DNA of 64,000 nt from Geminicoccaceae bacterium (GCA_028279345.1 JANQNY010000071.1:1-64000); one strand, 5' to 3'. Shown: positions 8,092-17,624, counted from the stretch's first letter. A program made the numbers and translations. The notes: generated from the letters alone by a model not told the origin.

Positions 8092-9238
8092 GCCCCCGGC
8101 AAAGCTCGTCGCCCATCGCTTCGATCAACTGGCGGATCAAATCAACGACCGGGTCATGCCGGACGAGGCCGACGTGGAGCGCTATGTCGGGCTGGAGCAC
8201 CTCGATCCCGACAGCCTGCGCATCCGCCGGTGGGGCGACACTAGCGAGGTGGAATCCACCAAACTCCTATTTCAGCGGGGCGACATCATCTTCGGCAAGC
8301 GCCGGGTCTATCAGCGCAAGTTGGCCGTGGCGGACTTTGAGGGAATCTGCTCGGCGCACGCCATGGTGCTGCGCGCCAAGCCGGAAAGCGTGCTGCCCGA
8401 GTTTTTGCCCTTCTTCATGCAGAGCGATCTGTTCATGGAGCGTGCGCTCAGCATCTCGGTCGGCTCGCTCTCACCCACCATCAACTGGAAGGCGCTGGCG
8501 AAGGAGGAATTCCTGCTGCCGCCGATCCAGGAGCAGGCGCGGCTCGTTATTTTGCTTGAGGCCCTAGCTTACACTCTGGAGGCAACAACCACTTTGGAAG
8601 AAAAAACGCGAGCTGTTGAATATGCGTTCATAGAAGCTGAAACTCAGGCAAGCTTAGAGGTTCTCAGGGGACCGATCTCAGAGTTTTGCGAGTTCATAAC
8701 TGACGGTGACCATAACCCGCCGGCGCGGCAGGAAAAAGGTATACCATACATTGTCGTGAATTGTCTCATTGACGGCAAAATTGATGATCAACAATGCACG
8801 TATATAAATTCAACCGATTTCGACCGCGTAAGCCGGCGATACTATCCTCAAGGGGGAGACGTTCTCGTCTCCTGCGTAGGCTCTGTGGGTAGCGTTGCCG
8901 TTGTACCTGAAGGATATGTTTTCGCCGCGGATCGCAGTATTGCGGTCTATCGCGCGAACAAACGATTTCTTCTTCCACAATACATGGAAACAATTTTAAG
9001 ATCGCCCAGGACGCAACGATACTTTGACATCGTTGCCACCGGCACAGCACAGAAACACCTGTATTTGAGCGACCTGCGGAAACAACCAATAGAACTGCCG
9101 TCCGTTCAAAGACAGTCTTTTTTGTTGGAAAAGATACGCCAATTTGAGGAAGCTCATCAACAAATTAGAGCCCGAATCCAAAAGATCGGCCAGATGTATA
9201 GAACCGCGTTAAGCGGCATGAGCGCAGAAAGCTCATGA
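8084..9238 (+). CDS. hsdS: type I restriction-modification specificity subunit (HsdS)
   Basis: The DNA-recognition subunit that sets the target sequence for the M and R subunits; 384 residues from ATG 8084, which overlaps the end of hsdM copy 2 by 8 bases. It has two target-recognition regions. The first (about 1-150, ending in KEEFLLPPIQEQ) is followed by a helical spacer (about 155-195). The second (about 200-365) ends in QPIELPSVQRQ and a second helical spacer. From about base 8545 to the end, codon use turns A+T-rich, unlike the first half and unlike hsdM and hsdR, which suggests the second recognition domain was swapped in. It overlaps hsdR by ATGA. Confidence 0.88.
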   Translation: MLEPPAKLVAHRFDQLADQINDRVMPDEADVERYVGLEHLDPDSLRIRRWGDTSEVESTKLLFQRGDIIFGKRRVYQRKLAVADFEGICSAHAMVLRAKPESVLPEFLPFFMQSDLFMERALSISVGSLSPTINWKALAKEEFLLPPIQEQARLVILLEALAYTLEATTTLEEKTRAVEYAFIEAETQASLEVLRGPISEFCEFITDGDHNPPARQEKGIPYIVVNCLIDGKIDDQQCTYINSTDFDRVSRRYYPQGGDVLVSCVGSVGSVAVVPEGYVFAADRSIAVYRANKRFLLPQYMETILRSPRTQRYFDIVATGTAQKHLYLSDLRKQPIELPSVQRQSFLLEKIRQFEEAHQQIRARIQKIGQMYRTALSGMSAESS

Positions 9239-12207
9239 GCTTCACTGAAGCCAACACGGTCGAAGCCCATCTACGCGACCTTCTCGCGGGCGCGGGCGCG
9301 GGCGCGGCCCACCCGGCACGCCTCCCCCCCGGCCTCGCCCGCGCGGACGGCAAGATCGTGGGCCTCGGCTGGCATTACGTCGCCCCCGCCGGCCTTCCCC
9401 GACAGCCGCAACAGGTGCTGATCGAGGACCATCTGCGCGACGCCTTAATCCGCCTGAACCCCAACATCGCCACCAATCCCGGCCGGGCCGACGACGTGCT
9501 CTACCGCTTGCGCGCCCTCGTCATGGGCGCGCGGTCGGACGGGCTGGTGAAGGCGAACGAGGAGTTCGCCGCCTGGATGCTCGGCGAACGCTCGAACCCC
9601 TTCGGCCCCAACGGCGAGCACGTCACGATCCGCCTGATCGACTTCGACGACATCGAACAGAACAGCTTCGTCGTCACCCAGCAGTTCACCTTCCGCGCCG
9701 GCAAAACCGAGAAGCGGGCCGATCTCGTGCTGCTGGTCAACGGCTTGCCACTCGTCCTGATCGAGGCCAAGACGCCGGTCCGCTCCAGCGAGAGCTGGCT
9801 CGACGCCGCGCTCCAGGTCCATGACGAATACGAGCAGAACGTGCCTGAGCTGTTCGTCCCCAACGTTTTCTCGGTCGCCACCGAAGGGAAGGAATACCGC
9901 TACGGCTCCATCCGCATGCCCGTCGATCTCTGGGGCCCTTGGCGCACGGATGTGGATGGCCCGCAGTCGATGGGCGAGGTCGAGAAATCCGTCAACCATA
10001 TGCTGCGGCCGGCGATGGTGCTGGACCTGCTCGCCAACTTCACCGCCTTCGCCACACACAAGGGCAAGCAGCGTATCAAGATCATCGCCCGATACCAGCA
10101 GGCCGACGGCGTAAACAAAATCGTTGAACGCGTCGTCGCTGGCCAGCCACGCAAGGGGCTGATCTGGCACTTCCAGGGGTCCGGCAAGTCGCTCCTGATG
10201 CTGTTCGCTGCCCGCAAGTTGCGACTGCACCCGGCGCTGAGGAACCCGACGGTGCTGGTCGTGGTCGACCGGATCGATCTCGACAGCCAGATTTCTGGCA
10301 CCTTTTACGCCGCCGACATGGCGAATCTGGTTCGGACGGAAAGCCGCAAGGAACTCCAAGAGTTGCTGGCAAACGACGTCCGCAAGGTCATCATCACGAC
10401 CATTCACAAATTTGGCGAAGCCGATGGTGTCCTCAACGAACGCGACAACATCATCGTCCTCGTGGACGAAGCTCATCGCACGCAAGAAGGCGATCTCGGC
10501 CGCAAGATGCGCGAAGCCCTGCCGAACGCCTTCCTCTTCGGACTGTCCGGTACACCAATCAATCGAACCGACCGGAACACGTTCTACGCCTTCGGCGCCG
10601 AGGTCGACGAGAACGGCTACCTGAGCCGGTACAGCCTCGAAGACTCCTTGCGGGACGGAGCAACGAAGCCGCTCCACTTCGAGCCACGTCTTGTCGAGCT
10701 GCATATCGATCAAGTTTCGATCAACGAGGCGTTCAACGAGCTGACCAGCGGTCTCACCGACGAGGATAAGGACAAGCTCGGCAAGGCCGCAGCCCGGATG
10801 TCCGTCTTGGTGAAGTCGCCGGAACGCATTCAGGCTATCTGCGCCGACATCGCCGCCCACTACGAAGCGCGTGTCGCCCCGAACGGTTTCGGCGCTCAGG
10901 TGGTGACCTTCGATCGTGAAAGCTGCCTGCTCTACAAGCGCGAACTCGACCGCCACCTGCCCGCCGACGTCTCCGACGTGGTGATTTCCGTCAACAGCGG
11001 CGAGGAGCAATACGCCGCCTATCGTCGTGATCGCGACGCCGAAGAGAAGCTGTTGGACCGGTTCCGCGATCCCAAGGACCCGCTGAAGATCCTGATCGTG
11101 ACGTCGAAACTATTGACCGGCTTTGACGCACCTATCCTCCAGACGATGTATCTGGAGAAGCCCCTGCGGGACCACACGCTGCTGCAGGCCATCTGTCGGA
11201 CCAACCGACCCTATGGCGATCTGAAAACGCACGGCTTGATCGTCGACTATCTCGGGGTTTTTGATGACGTCGCGCAAGCCCTGAAGTTCGACGAGCAGGG
11301 CATGAAGGCGGCAATCACCAACCTGGCCGAGGTAGTGGCGGCGCTGCCCGTGGCCATGCAGAAGTGCCTCGCCTATTTCGCGGGGGTCGATCGTACGCTC
11401 ACCGGCTACGAGGGCCTGATCGCTGCCCAGGACTGCCTGCCGAATAACGAGCTACGCGACGCATTCGCTGCGGACTTCAGCGTCTTGGCCCGTACCTGGG
11501 AAGCACTTTCCCCCGATCCGATGCTCTCAGCGTACGAGACGGACTATCGCTGGCTTGCCCAGATCTACGAGTCCCTCAAGCCGTCAACCGGCACCGGAAA
11601 GCTCCTTTGGCACCGGCTTGGCGCCAAGACCGTCGAACTCGTCCACGAGAACATCCACGTGGACGCCGTTCGCGACGATCTGGACACGCTGGTCATGGAT
11701 GCCGACCTTCTTGAGGCCGTGGTCGGCAACACCGATCCGACGCAGAAGGCAAAGGAGATAACGGTCAAACTGACCAGCCGACTACGCAAGCACGCCAACA
11801 ACCCGAAGTTCAAGGCGCTTGCGGAACGACTGGAGGAGCTCAAGTCCCGTCACGAGCAGGGACTTCTGCTCAGCATCGATTTCCTGAAGGCGCTTCTCGC
11901 ACTCGCCCGCGACGTCGTGCAGATGGAACGGGAGACGCCCGTTGAAGAAGACATGGACCGCGGCAAGGCGGCGCTGACGGAGCTGTTCGAGCAGGCGAGG
12001 AACTCCGCGACACCCGTGATGGTGCAGCGCATCGTCGACGACATTGACGAGATCGTCAGAGCCGTGCGGTTCGACGGATGGCAGTCCACGCACGCCGGCG
12101 AGCGGGAAGTGAAGAAGGCACTGAGACACACACTTTTTAAATACAAGCTCCATCAGGACAAAGATCTTTTCGGCAAAGCTTTTCACTACATCCAAGAATA
12201 CTATTGA
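9235..12207 (+). CDS. hsdR: type I restriction endonuclease subunit (HsdR)
   Basis: The motor and nuclease subunit of the type I system; it translocates unmodified DNA using ATP and cuts at a distance; 990 residues. The N-terminal PD-(D/E)xK nuclease shows D163 and E177-A-K179. The superfamily-2 helicase follows with Walker A GSGKS (315-319) and DEAH (411-414). A C-terminal helical region contacts the methylase. All key residues are present, so the system appears active. The ATG overlaps the hsdS stop (ATGA at 9235). The N-terminus has a short GAG repeat encoded by GCGGGC units at about 9287-9306. Confidence 0.95.
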   Translation: MSFTEANTVEAHLRDLLAGAGAGAAHPARLPPGLARADGKIVGLGWHYVAPAGLPRQPQQVLIEDHLRDALIRLNPNIATNPGRADDVLYRLRALVMGARSDGLVKANEEFAAWMLGERSNPFGPNGEHVTIRLIDFDDIEQNSFVVTQQFTFRAGKTEKRADLVLLVNGLPLVLIEAKTPVRSSESWLDAALQVHDEYEQNVPELFVPNVFSVATEGKEYRYGSIRMPVDLWGPWRTDVDGPQSMGEVEKSVNHMLRPAMVLDLLANFTAFATHKGKQRIKIIARYQQADGVNKIVERVVAGQPRKGLIWHFQGSGKSLLMLFAARKLRLHPALRNPTVLVVVDRIDLDSQISGTFYAADMANLVRTESRKELQELLANDVRKVIITTIHKFGEADGVLNERDNIIVLVDEAHRTQEGDLGRKMREALPNAFLFGLSGTPINRTDRNTFYAFGAEVDENGYLSRYSLEDSLRDGATKPLHFEPRLVELHIDQVSINEAFNELTSGLTDEDKDKLGKAAARMSVLVKSPERIQAICADIAAHYEARVAPNGFGAQVVTFDRESCLLYKRELDRHLPADVSDVVISVNSGEEQYAAYRRDRDAEEKLLDRFRDPKDPLKILIVTSKLLTGFDAPILQTMYLEKPLRDHTLLQAICRTNRPYGDLKTHGLIVDYLGVFDDVAQALKFDEQGMKAAITNLAEVVAALPVAMQKCLAYFAGVDRTLTGYEGLIAAQDCLPNNELRDAFAADFSVLARTWEALSPDPMLSAYETDYRWLAQIYESLKPSTGTGKLLWHRLGAKTVELVHENIHVDAVRDDLDTLVMDADLLEAVVGNTDPTQKAKEITVKLTSRLRKHANNPKFKALAERLEELKSRHEQGLLLSIDFLKALLALARDVVQMERETPVEEDMDRGKAALTELFEQARNSATPVMVQRIVDDIDEIVRAVRFDGWQSTHAGEREVKKALRHTLFKYKLHQDKDLFGKAFHYIQEYY

Positions 12208-12507
12208 GTATAAATCTTGCGGAGCCAATACGAGCAACGCAGCGTGATATCGATTTATCTGCCTTACGAATTTTTTCTCCGTTCATGCGGTTACGAAAAT
12301 GTCAGCAAGATCTCTCTAACACGCAGCAAACATACATCGTCCGACACAGTGTCTTCGTTCGTGCATGTTCCAGGTCTGTTCACTCCACCGGTGCACGAAG
12401 GCCGAGATCGGTCGCCGCTATGAACGGGCAATGAGAAGTACGGCCTCCCAGAGAGAAAGTTGCGAACGGAGGTATCGGGGTAACTCGACCTGTTCTGCTC
12501 GGCAGAA
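12208..12507. other. 300-base gap between convergent hsdR and abiE-like genes
   Basis: No gene, RNA or clear hairpin terminator seen. The first 120 bases are A+T-rich, a continuation of the 3' end of hsdR. Confidence 0.5.
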
Positions 12508-13377
12508 CTACCCCCTAAGGCCAAGCGCCCTGAGCCAAGCGTCCACCTGTCCGAAGGCGTCCGTCTGCCACTGCTCCGGCGTGCGGTCATCGAGGATGTG
12601 TGAGCCTTCTACAAACCGTCGAACCGAGGTAGGTCCATAGCCATCCACTGTGTCGAATTTCTGCGCGACGAAGCCGTAGCCAAGCGACGCACTGGAGTGT
12701 TCGAGCAGCGGGCGGCATGACTCGGCGAGCTCTTTCGGTCCCCCGGGATAGTTGCGAATGCAATAGTAGACATCGTAGGCGTCTTTTTGCTTATGCCGCC
12801 CATTCAGGGCATGTCCCTTCATCGCAACTAGAGCCGGGATCGAGGCGACGGCGATCTCTACCCTGTTTCGTCCACCTTCCGGCATCGCCCCGTCTACAGC
12901 GACCAACTGGTAGAAGCGCACCGCGAGATCAGCACCATCCGCCCTCTGCGTAGCGAAATCTGACACGAGCGGCGGAGCGTTCTTCTCGATCTCTGCATCG
13001 CGCGGCATGAGGAAGTCGACGATAACGTCGATGGGTGGCCCGCCATCCGAAGCAGGTACACTCCGTACCAGCTGGAAGCGTCGGAGATCGACCCTCTGTT
13101 CGTAACCGTTGCCCTGCAACGCCTCGACTAACGTGGCATACTCACCATCGCCCAGCGCTTCCGCATGCAGGCTGAGATCAACATCAAGTGAACCGACATG
13201 TCGCATGTCTTCGTTGTCCAGCAGCAGCCATGGAACTGCGCCACCTACGACGGCAAACTTTCCCTGGAAGCTGCCGAGGACTTGGCCAATCTCCACGAGC
13301 ACGCTTTTTACGGCTACTGTCGTGCGGTCGTCGTAGTCGAGCGCTGACTGAGGTTCGGGCGACGGTGCGCCTACCAT
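12508..13377 (-). CDS. AbiEii-like nucleotidyltransferase, type IV toxin candidate
   Basis: A 289-residue protein with the nucleotidyltransferase signature VVGGAVPWLLLD (GG at 45-46) and the D65-x-D67 metal-binding pair (SLDVDLSL), then a helical part with KGHAL and KQKDAYDVYY at about 195-215, typical of the AbiEii / DUF1814-type fold. Toxins of this class transfer nucleotides, for example to tRNA, and cause abortive infection or growth arrest when the antitoxin is lost. Its ATG overlaps the stop of the upstream gene by 7 bases, which is the AbiE order (antitoxin first). Overall similarity to classical AbiEii is only by motif, so the exact family is uncertain. Confidence 0.7.
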   Translation of the reverse strand: MVGAPSPEPQSALDYDDRTTVAVKSVLVEIGQVLGSFQGKFAVVGGAVPWLLLDNEDMRHVGSLDVDLSLHAEALGDGEYATLVEALQGNGYEQRVDLRRFQLVRSVPASDGGPPIDVIVDFLMPRDAEIEKNAPPLVSDFATQRADGADLAVRFYQLVAVDGAMPEGGRNRVEIAVASIPALVAMKGHALNGRHKQKDAYDVYYCIRNYPGGPKELAESCRPLLEHSSASLGYGFVAQKFDTVDGYGPTSVRRFVEGSHILDDRTPEQWQTDAFGQVDAWLRALGLRG

Positions 13378-14444
13378 TTTAGTAACTCCTGCCTGAGGTG
13401 GTCTGCCGCCTCTCGACCGCGTTCTCCTGAGGCAGAAAGATCGAGATAGGTCTGCACCGGGCTAGCACAGACAATCCCGGACGCGGGTTCAACGGCATCC
13501 AGAAACAGCCCGTCCTCTTTCGGGACAGTGATGAAGACGTTCTCGCCTTTGCTGGCAGGCGACAGCTTCAAATTCTCGGTTAGCCTCCTCAGGCCATCCC
13601 GGTTGGCATAGAAGTAGTGGCTGCTGACCCTGCCGTATGGCGCCAGCCATCGGGCCGCCGAGAACGACGCGAGAATTGCCTTATCCCCGTTCGCTGTAGA
13701 GCCCAGAGCAAACGGGAGGGCGTCTTCGAAGGCGCTACCGTGGAGTATGGTGTAGAAGCCAATGCGTTTCCCTGGAGGGGGTTCATACTGGTCACGCCAA
13801 GCGTCCAGCAGGGCACCTGGGTCGGAAAGATGCAGGCCGCCTTTGTCGGCTTCCGCCCAGTCGCGACTCATGAGCGCTGACTTCACATTGCTGACATGCC
13901 CAAGACTCACTGCGGCTGTCTCCGCTAGCTCGGCGAGGCGCCATGAGTGCCCGGGATCGTGCAGCATGGTGCGCAAGACTTGCGCGGATTTTGGTTTGAA
14001 CAGGGATCTAAGGGCGCGCTTTTCTGCGGGAGGTTGTCCCGGTACGCGGCGATCGATGTAGATCCCGTCGAAGACGATGTGGGCATTGCCGTGCAGATCG
14101 AGATACCCGGTACCATCCTCCCGGCAAAGCGCTTGCGCCTTCGGCGAGAGGTACGGAGAGATGAACACGGGCAGTGCTTCTTCGCCGAAACTCGCGAGGT
14201 GTCTCCGGAGCTGCTGCAAAGCCATCATGACCTGACGCGGCTGGCCGTTTCCCTTCACCTCACAGACAAGCAGCCTCGGGCGCTCCCAAGCCTTGATACG
14301 TACGATCAAGTCGGCGCGATGATCTCCCGCACTAGATTCGAACTCAACGGCCTCCACCTTGAGCGAGGGAACCTCGTCAAGGAGCGTGCGGAGTGCGTCC
14401 GCAGCTTCTGCGTCGAGGCATTTCATTGCGTCAGCCCATTTCAT
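13371..14444 (-). CDS. AbiEi-like antitoxin/regulator with nuclease-like N-terminal motif
   Basis: A 357-residue protein paired with the nucleotidyltransferase gene. Residues 40-100 carry a PD-(D/E)xK-type pattern: D45 (RADLIVRI), then E62-V-K64 in CEVKG, followed by a helix (QVMMALQQLRRHL). Residues 150-205 look like a winged helix (RLAELAETAAVSLGHVSNVK). The C-terminal part resembles AbiEi-family antitoxins, which repress their own operon. The ATG at 14442-14444 is used here; a second ATG is six codons in. Repeated GGTGAA motifs just upstream are candidate operators. Whether the nuclease-like domain is active or only structural cannot be told. Confidence 0.68.
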   Translation of the reverse strand: MKWADAMKCLDAEAADALRTLLDEVPSLKVEAVEFESSAGDHRADLIVRIKAWERPRLLVCEVKGNGQPRQVMMALQQLRRHLASFGEEALPVFISPYLSPKAQALCREDGTGYLDLHGNAHIVFDGIYIDRRVPGQPPAEKRALRSLFKPKSAQVLRTMLHDPGHSWRLAELAETAAVSLGHVSNVKSALMSRDWAEADKGGLHLSDPGALLDAWRDQYEPPPGKRIGFYTILHGSAFEDALPFALGSTANGDKAILASFSAARWLAPYGRVSSHYFYANRDGLRRLTENLKLSPASKGENVFITVPKEDGLFLDAVEPASGIVCASPVQTYLDLSASGERGREAADHLRQELLKW

Positions 14445-14448
14445 CGCT

Positions 14449-14524
14449 CGGTGAAATTACGTTAATTGGTGAAATTTGCCAACATAGATTCACCGTAGCG
14501 GCCTGTTTCAGCGCAAGGTGAAAA
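14449..14524 (-). promoter_or_regulatory. GGTGAA repeat cluster upstream of the AbiE-like operon
   Basis: GGTGAAA occurs in the plus direction at 14450, 14468 and 14518, and the inverted form TTCACCG at 14489-14495; the first copy and the inverted copy form a perfect 7-bp inverted pair (CGGTGAA at 14449-14455). The cluster sits immediately upstream of the antitoxin start. AbiEi antitoxins are known to bind inverted repeats in their own promoter, so this is a plausible autoregulatory operator. Confidence 0.45.
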
Positions 14525-14989
14525 CCATCGGATCTCTGAAACTCGCTTTGAGAGATGCCATTTCCTCAACGACTCGCACGACGTTCCACTGACCGGAGGC
14601 GTAGATTTCGTTCCTTTCGGGCCGTCACGATTGTAGAATGCCCGTTTTGGGATAGTCACAGTTGCGCCAAGGGCGCCAAAGCGCGAGCGCTGGTTGTACA
14701 CCCCTCGGCGTACTTGCGACGTCCAGAGGTCGGGCCAGCGCGGCCGACTAGGCACCTACGGCGCAGAGAGAAGAGTGAGCCACTTGGGCCTTCCACCCGA
14801 AAAAGAGCCGCTCCGGCCACGAAACGAGCACTTATCTGACGAGTGTGATTTTTGTGTAACGCGGAACGGGTCGTTCCAGCAATGCTCCGATAGGTTCAGG
14901 CCCACGGTCGCTGGGAAGCCCGTCAAGAACGGCAGGATCCAGAACGTATTTGAACGTTGTCGACAGAATGCTTCCAGCACCAACGGAAC
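14525..14989. other. right-end gap of the island
   Basis: 465 bases without a supported gene between the AbiE-like operon and the right attachment site. Short open frames exist on both strands but lack consistent codon bias. This is probably non-coding end sequence that includes integrase arm-binding sites, which I cannot resolve. Confidence 0.45.
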
Positions 14990-15035
14990 CTGAAAATCCG
15001 CGTGTCGGTGGTTCGAATCCGCCCCTGGGCACCAT
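14990..15035 (+). repeat. attR: duplicated tRNA-Phe 3' end
   Basis: An exact 46-base copy of 55-100, starting inside the anticodon stem and ending one base after CCAT's final T. It is not preceded by the 5' half of a tRNA, so it is a remnant att site and not a gene. It defines the right boundary of the island. Confidence 0.93.
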
Positions 15036-15476
15036 CTCACTCGTTGAAAGAACAGACTTGTTTGGTGCTACGGTTGCCCCGGTCCCGTTCCTTGGGCAGT
15101 CGGCAATTACCCGGTGATCCTCGACGACATCTATGAGCTTTGACCCGTGCGCCCGGTGATCGATCCGGCGGATCAACCACTGCTCCAGCCGCACGCCTTC
15201 CGCCCTCCTCCTTCATCGTTCCAAAGGCGGCGGACTCTAGCTCACTACGCCCCCAAGCCGGGGCGGAGGTGCGCCTCACGCCGGCACTGTTCAACCATTG
15301 AGCTGACAGCTTGCGCGCTACTCGTTCAAAGGGTGAGCAAGGCTGCCGGACGAGACGCGGATGAGCGGCCGGACACCAAGAGGCTGCAGGCCCAACAACA
15401 CACGCAGCTTTACCACCTGCAACAAAGCCCGTAACGACCTCCCCAGCTGTTCACGATTGCGACGGAAAGCGCTGGC
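15036..15476. other. 441-base chromosomal gap after the island
   Basis: No supported coding region, tRNA or clear terminator. This would be the original sequence downstream of tRNA-Phe before the island inserted. The end of it should contain the promoter of the MscS gene. Confidence 0.5.
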
Positions 15477-17624
15477 TTGATCAAACTCATTGTTACCCTG
15501 TTCCTAGGCATTCTGGCCCTTAGCCCGGCTGGCGCCCAGGAACCAACGAGCGCGAACACGTCAACGGAGCCGGCGAGCGGGATCACGGTCACGCTGCCGG
15601 CCGACCTGGCTCCCGACGTGCGCGACCGGGTCCTCGACGCACTGGGCGACGCGGGGGCCACGGTCGACGCGGCCGCCGAAAACGAGAGTGACGCGGCGGG
15701 CTGGCAGCAGGCCTACGCCGAGGAGCTGGACAAAGCGGTCGCCGCCAACGCGCGGCTGCCAGATCGGCTCGCCTTCTATTGGCAGCGTCTAGGCCAATTC
15801 CCCGGACTGCTGGGCGTTCTTGCGTCGTTGGGCTTGGGCATCGTCGCCTGGGCATCCCTGACGCGGCTTTCGCCCGCCCCGCCCACGCCGGCCGAGGCTG
15901 GCCTGCCAGGCTTTCGGTCGCGGCTGAACGCCGCCAGTCGGAGCCTGTGGCGCGACCTCTTGGGCATCGCCGCCTTCCTGGCTGTCAGTTTCGCCGTCGG
16001 CTACGCCATTCTCCCACCCGATCCTCCGGCCGCGCGTCTGACGCTTGCGGCCGTCGCCGGCGAGCTGACGACGGCCTTCCTTCTTATCGCCGTGGTACGG
16101 CTGATCACCCATCCGGGAAGGCGAGCCGCCAGGTTGGCACCGATCTCCGACGAGGATGCGCGGCATGTCTGGCGTATGGCCGTCGCGGTGATCATCTTGT
16201 CCTTGCCGCTGGTTATCTATCGCCGCCTCATCGTCGAGCTTGCGGAGGACCCGTCGCAAGCCGTGTTGACAGTGATTGGCGTCGAGGTCCTCGTCACCGC
16301 CATTCGCATCTATCTCTTCTGGTCCGTGCGCGCCCCGATCGGCGCGCTCATCGAGCGCAGTTTCGGTGGCGGCGAGAAACAGGCACCGCTGGTCAGCGGA
16401 TTTGCCCGCTACTGGTTCGTCGCCTACTCGGTCTTCGCGCTAGCAAGATTGTTGGCGGTGGTCTCGAACGAACTCGCCGGGATCGGCGCAGGCGACGTCG
16501 CTACACTCTCCTTCACCATGCTCATCCTCCTCCCGTTCATCGTCGGCGGCATCGGGGCGTGGTTCGATGATCGGCCCCACCGCGAAGAAGGCGAGGAACG
16601 GGCGCAAACCGTCTCCGACACTGCCAAGGCGCTGCTGCAGGGGGGCGTCACGGTCGGCGGGCTCGTCATCATCTTGCGGTCTTGGGGACTCGACCCCTTC
16701 GCCGGTCCGGATGGCAACCCGGAGGACCTAGTCGTCGCGGCGCTGTTGAAGGCGGCGGGGGCGGTCGTCATCGGCTGGGCGCTCTGGCGTGGGGTGCAGT
16801 CACTGCTCAATCGCTATGCGCCTGAGTCCGGCGAAGCTGAGATGGAGGAGGAGGGATTCGGCAAGACAGGCTCGCGCATCGATACGCTTATTCCCCTCTT
16901 TCGGAGTGCCGCTTTCGCCGTCATCGTCGTCGTCTCGGCACTCACCGCGCTGACGGCGCTGGGCGTCCACATCGGACCGCTGCTGGCCGGCGCCGGCGTC
17001 ATCGGCCTCGCCGTCGGCTTCGGCGCGCAAACGCTGGTCAAGGACGTGATCACCGGTGTTTTCTACCTGGTCGAGGACGCCTTCCGCGTCGGCGAGTACG
17101 TCGTGACCGATCAGGGCAAGGGTGTCGTCGAGAAGATCTCCTTGCGCTCGGTCCGCCTGCGCCACCACCGAGGCCCCGTCTACACGATCCCCTTCGGCTC
17201 GATGGGGACCGTCCAGAACCACAGCCGTGACTGGGTCAAGGTGAAGCTGCTCCTCAGAGTGCCGTTCGACGCCGACATCGAGAAGGTCCGCAAGCTCATC
17301 AAGCGCGTCGGCGTCGAGATGCTCGAGGAGCCCGAGCTCGCCGAAAACATCATCGCGCCCGTGAAGTCCCAAGGGGTGCTCGAGGTCGACGACTCGGCGA
17401 TGATCATCGGGGTGAAGTTCATCTGCAAACCCGGCGAGCAATTCGTGGTCCGCCGCGAAGCCTATGCGCGCATCCAAAAGGCGTTCGCCGAGAATGACAT
17501 CGAGTTCGCGCCCAAGCGCGTCATCGTCGAGAGCGACACCGAAGAGCTGCAGCGTGCGCGCGCTGGAGCTGCAGCCGCCGCATCGGCACACGCGGGCGAC
17601 GCGGGTCTGGACGCCGCCTCCTGA
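15477..17624 (+). CDS. MscS-family mechanosensitive ion channel with large N-terminal region
   Basis: A 715-residue inner-membrane channel that opens under membrane tension to release solutes during osmotic downshock. A signal sequence (about 1-20, ending in AGAQ) precedes a periplasmic segment and many membrane helices (about 110-480). The MscS pore helix and the start of the beta domain are plain at about 495-545: GPLLAGAGVIGLAVGFGAQ, then LVKDVITGVFYLVED. The beta and C-terminal vestibule domains follow to about 690. It is much longer than E. coli MscS and resembles the YbiO/YnaI-type long members. The start is TTG 15477 with GGAAAG about 10 bases upstream. Confidence 0.9.
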   Translation: MIKLIVTLFLGILALSPAGAQEPTSANTSTEPASGITVTLPADLAPDVRDRVLDALGDAGATVDAAAENESDAAGWQQAYAEELDKAVAANARLPDRLAFYWQRLGQFPGLLGVLASLGLGIVAWASLTRLSPAPPTPAEAGLPGFRSRLNAASRSLWRDLLGIAAFLAVSFAVGYAILPPDPPAARLTLAAVAGELTTAFLLIAVVRLITHPGRRAARLAPISDEDARHVWRMAVAVIILSLPLVIYRRLIVELAEDPSQAVLTVIGVEVLVTAIRIYLFWSVRAPIGALIERSFGGGEKQAPLVSGFARYWFVAYSVFALARLLAVVSNELAGIGAGDVATLSFTMLILLPFIVGGIGAWFDDRPHREEGEERAQTVSDTAKALLQGGVTVGGLVIILRSWGLDPFAGPDGNPEDLVVAALLKAAGAVVIGWALWRGVQSLLNRYAPESGEAEMEEEGFGKTGSRIDTLIPLFRSAAFAVIVVVSALTALTALGVHIGPLLAGAGVIGLAVGFGAQTLVKDVITGVFYLVEDAFRVGEYVVTDQGKGVVEKISLRSVRLRHHRGPVYTIPFGSMGTVQNHSRDWVKVKLLLRVPFDADIEKVRKLIKRVGVEMLEEPELAENIIAPVKSQGVLEVDDSAMIIGVKFICKPGEQFVVRREAYARIQKAFAENDIEFAPKRVIVESDTEELQRARAGAAAAASAHAGDAGLDAAS

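Larger units (their letters stand above)
101..15035. mobile_element. tRNA-Phe-integrated genomic island carrying defence genes
   Basis: The segment is bounded by the exact 46-base repeats at 55-100 and 14990-15035. It encodes an integrase at its tRNA-proximal end, small DNA-binding proteins, a putative replication protein with iterons, a type I restriction-modification operon and an AbiE-like toxin-antitoxin pair. Several stretches (about 1360-1900, 4480-4720, 8545-9235, 12190-12330) are clearly richer in A+T than the flanking chromosome. No conjugation or phage structural genes are visible, so it is best called an integrative genomic island. Whether it can still move is unknown. Confidence 0.9.

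Noticed and set aside
9445..11010. 521-codon minus-strand frame opposite hsdR
   Set aside because: Antisense shadow; hsdR has all motifs intact.
14990..15035. second tRNA-Phe gene
   Set aside because: Only the 3' portion is present; the acceptor 5' strand and D arm are missing, so it is an att remnant.
14832..15194. 120-residue minus-strand frame reading GGFEPPTRGFS across the attR repeat
   Set aside because: This peptide is the well-known spurious translation of tRNA 3' ends; it is not a gene.
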